NCBI GenBank assembly: GCA_016199905.1
Contig: JACQFU010000582.1
Span: forward strand, 1 to 13,256
Direction of reading: 5' to 3'
DNA length: 13,256 nt
From: Candidatus Wallbacteria bacterium
GTDB taxonomy: Bacteria > Muiribacteriota > UBA6191 > JACPRK01
Shown here: one piece after another, positions 12,562 through 13,256 of the stretch
Numbering within the stretch: position 1 is the first letter of the stretch
Layout: each line of letters starts with the position of its first letter
Notes under the pieces: model-generated
What the model saw: only the letters and a program-made list of their open reading frames with translations
Database searches by the model: none
What the model was told of the DNA's origin: nothing
Program-made: the position numbers and the translations under genes

Positions 12562-13256
12562 TCAGCGGAAGTTCACGGTGCGCCGCACTTCGCGCGAGGC
12601 ATCGATGAGAGACCGCAGGGCCCGCGTGTCCGGGTCATCGCTGTCGACTCCCAGGGTGCGGCCGGCCTGGGCCGCGAGCGAGGCTCTCTCGTTGGCAGGC
12701 ACGGCTTCGATACGGGCCTTCAGGGCCGCGGCGCTGGGCTTGAGCCAGCGAAGGATGCCCTGCGCAAGTGCGCCTCGCACGGCGTCGCCGTTGACGCCTT
12801 CGAGGCCGAAACCCAGGTAGGCGACGCGGTACGTGCCCGTGTCGACCCGGATGCCGGCGTAGCGCTTGCCGAGAATGCTGTTGTACTGCAGGAACGCAGC
12901 GGCCTTGGGGCCCGCGGGCGCGAGCGCGTCGGGGCTCGCTTGCGGCACCGGGCCGTTCAGACCGAAGGCCGCGATGCCCGCGGAGATCGGGTCGCCGGCC
13001 ATGCCGGACACCACGTAGCGGGACGCCATCGAGTCATCGACCAAGCTGGCCTGGAGGACTTCTTTGAAGAAGGGCGTGCCGCCCAGCGTCCGGGCGATGT
13101 TCTGGCCGGTCAGGAAGAGCCGGCCGCCGCCGGAGAGGTACGCCGTGAGCACGTTCTGCTGCACGGAGGTGAGCGCGCCGGCGCGGTCGCCGGTGAACCA
13201 GATGACTCCCAGGTAGGGGCTCAGCTCGTCGGCGTCCTCGATGGCGCCCTGGCGGC
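12562..13256 (-). CDS. C-terminal part of a large protein, possibly secreted, with a GATase/ThuA-like segment (5' truncated)
   Basis: The frame is open from the right edge of the window (reading AIEDADELSPYLGVIWFTGD) to a TGA at 12562-12564, so at least 231 residues are present and the start lies outside. The GTG at 13164 is internal. The pattern LGVIWFTGD, then a helix with VLTAYLSGGGRLFLTGQNIA, is typical of the class I amidotransferase-like or ThuA-like fold segment seen in large exported proteins, often proteases, of environmental bacteria; it would not be catalytic by itself. Residues AYLGFGLEGVNGDAVRGAL continue this fold to its last strand and helix. A charged, helical tail follows, ending ASREVRRTVNFR. 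No C-terminal sorting domain is evident. The specific function is unknown. A GC-rich hairpin at 12503-12534 follows the gene. Confidence 0.75.
   Translation of the reverse strand, partial: RQGAIEDADELSPYLGVIWFTGDRAGALTSVQQNVLTAYLSGGGRLFLTGQNIARTLGGTPFFKEVLQASLVDDSMASRYVVSGMAGDPISAGIAAFGLNGPVPQASPDALAPAGPKAAAFLQYNSILGKRYAGIRVDTGTYRVAYLGFGLEGVNGDAVRGALAQGILRWLKPSAAALKARIEAVPANERASLAAQAGRTLGVDSDDPDTRALRSLIDASREVRRTVNFR

Noticed and set aside
1..13256. CRISPR array, tRNA/rRNA genes, insertion sequence or prophage genes
   Set aside because: No regularly spaced repeats, cloverleaf with T-loop sequence, transposase or integrase was seen on either strand; apart from the small inverted-repeat element, the window looks like ordinary chromosomal sequence.

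Overview
The window is GC-rich, gene-dense bacterial DNA, most likely from an uncultivated, environmental-type bacterium. The housekeeping gene order (yicC, gmk, rpoZ, priA, def, fmt) is typical of Gram-negative lineages and other deep-branching bacterial lineages. I cannot name a phylum from sequence alone. Recognisable promoters are of sigma-70 type. I see no tRNA, rRNA, CRISPR array, insertion sequence or phage gene.

Layout. Positions 1-616 hold the 3' end of a gene for a probable secreted protein (proline-rich linker plus a C-terminal domain). A strong promoter at 721-749 then opens a plus-strand run of nine genes to 9757: yicC (RNase-like), gmk, rpoZ (omega), priA, def, fmt, a membrane-anchored PIN/TRAM protein, a protein with a CBS pair followed by what I read as a HutP-like domain, and a protein made entirely of tetratricopeptide repeats. 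A probable second promoter at 4983-5012 would let def-fmt and the following genes be transcribed independently. From fmt to the TPR gene the genes overlap or are separated by 12-16 bases, so they look co-transcribed. A minus-strand gene for a zinc-ribbon membrane protein (9768-11144) converges on this run. A shared 251-base control region (11145-11395) separates it from a divergent gene for an unrecognised exported protein (11396-12187), which has a near-consensus promoter. The right end carries two minus-strand genes: a stand-alone XdhC/CoxI N-terminal domain (12184-12486) and the C-terminal part of a large probable secreted protein (12562 to the edge), with a terminator-like hairpin between them.

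How the genes fit together. The first part supplies information-processing functions: RNA metabolism, GMP to GDP, RNA polymerase omega, replication restart and formyl-Met handling in translation. The three genes after fmt are the accessory part. They pair a probable membrane-tethered RNase/RNA-binding protein with a nucleotide-sensing domain joined to a fold known from an RNA-binding antiterminator, and with a long TPR scaffold. This is the best candidate in the window for an undescribed regulatory module. Other points of interest are a perfect 14-bp inverted repeat enclosing the rpoZ-priA gap where coaBC often lies, a PriA whose DEEH box reads DEEA, and two convergent gene pairs whose stop codons lie in palindromes.
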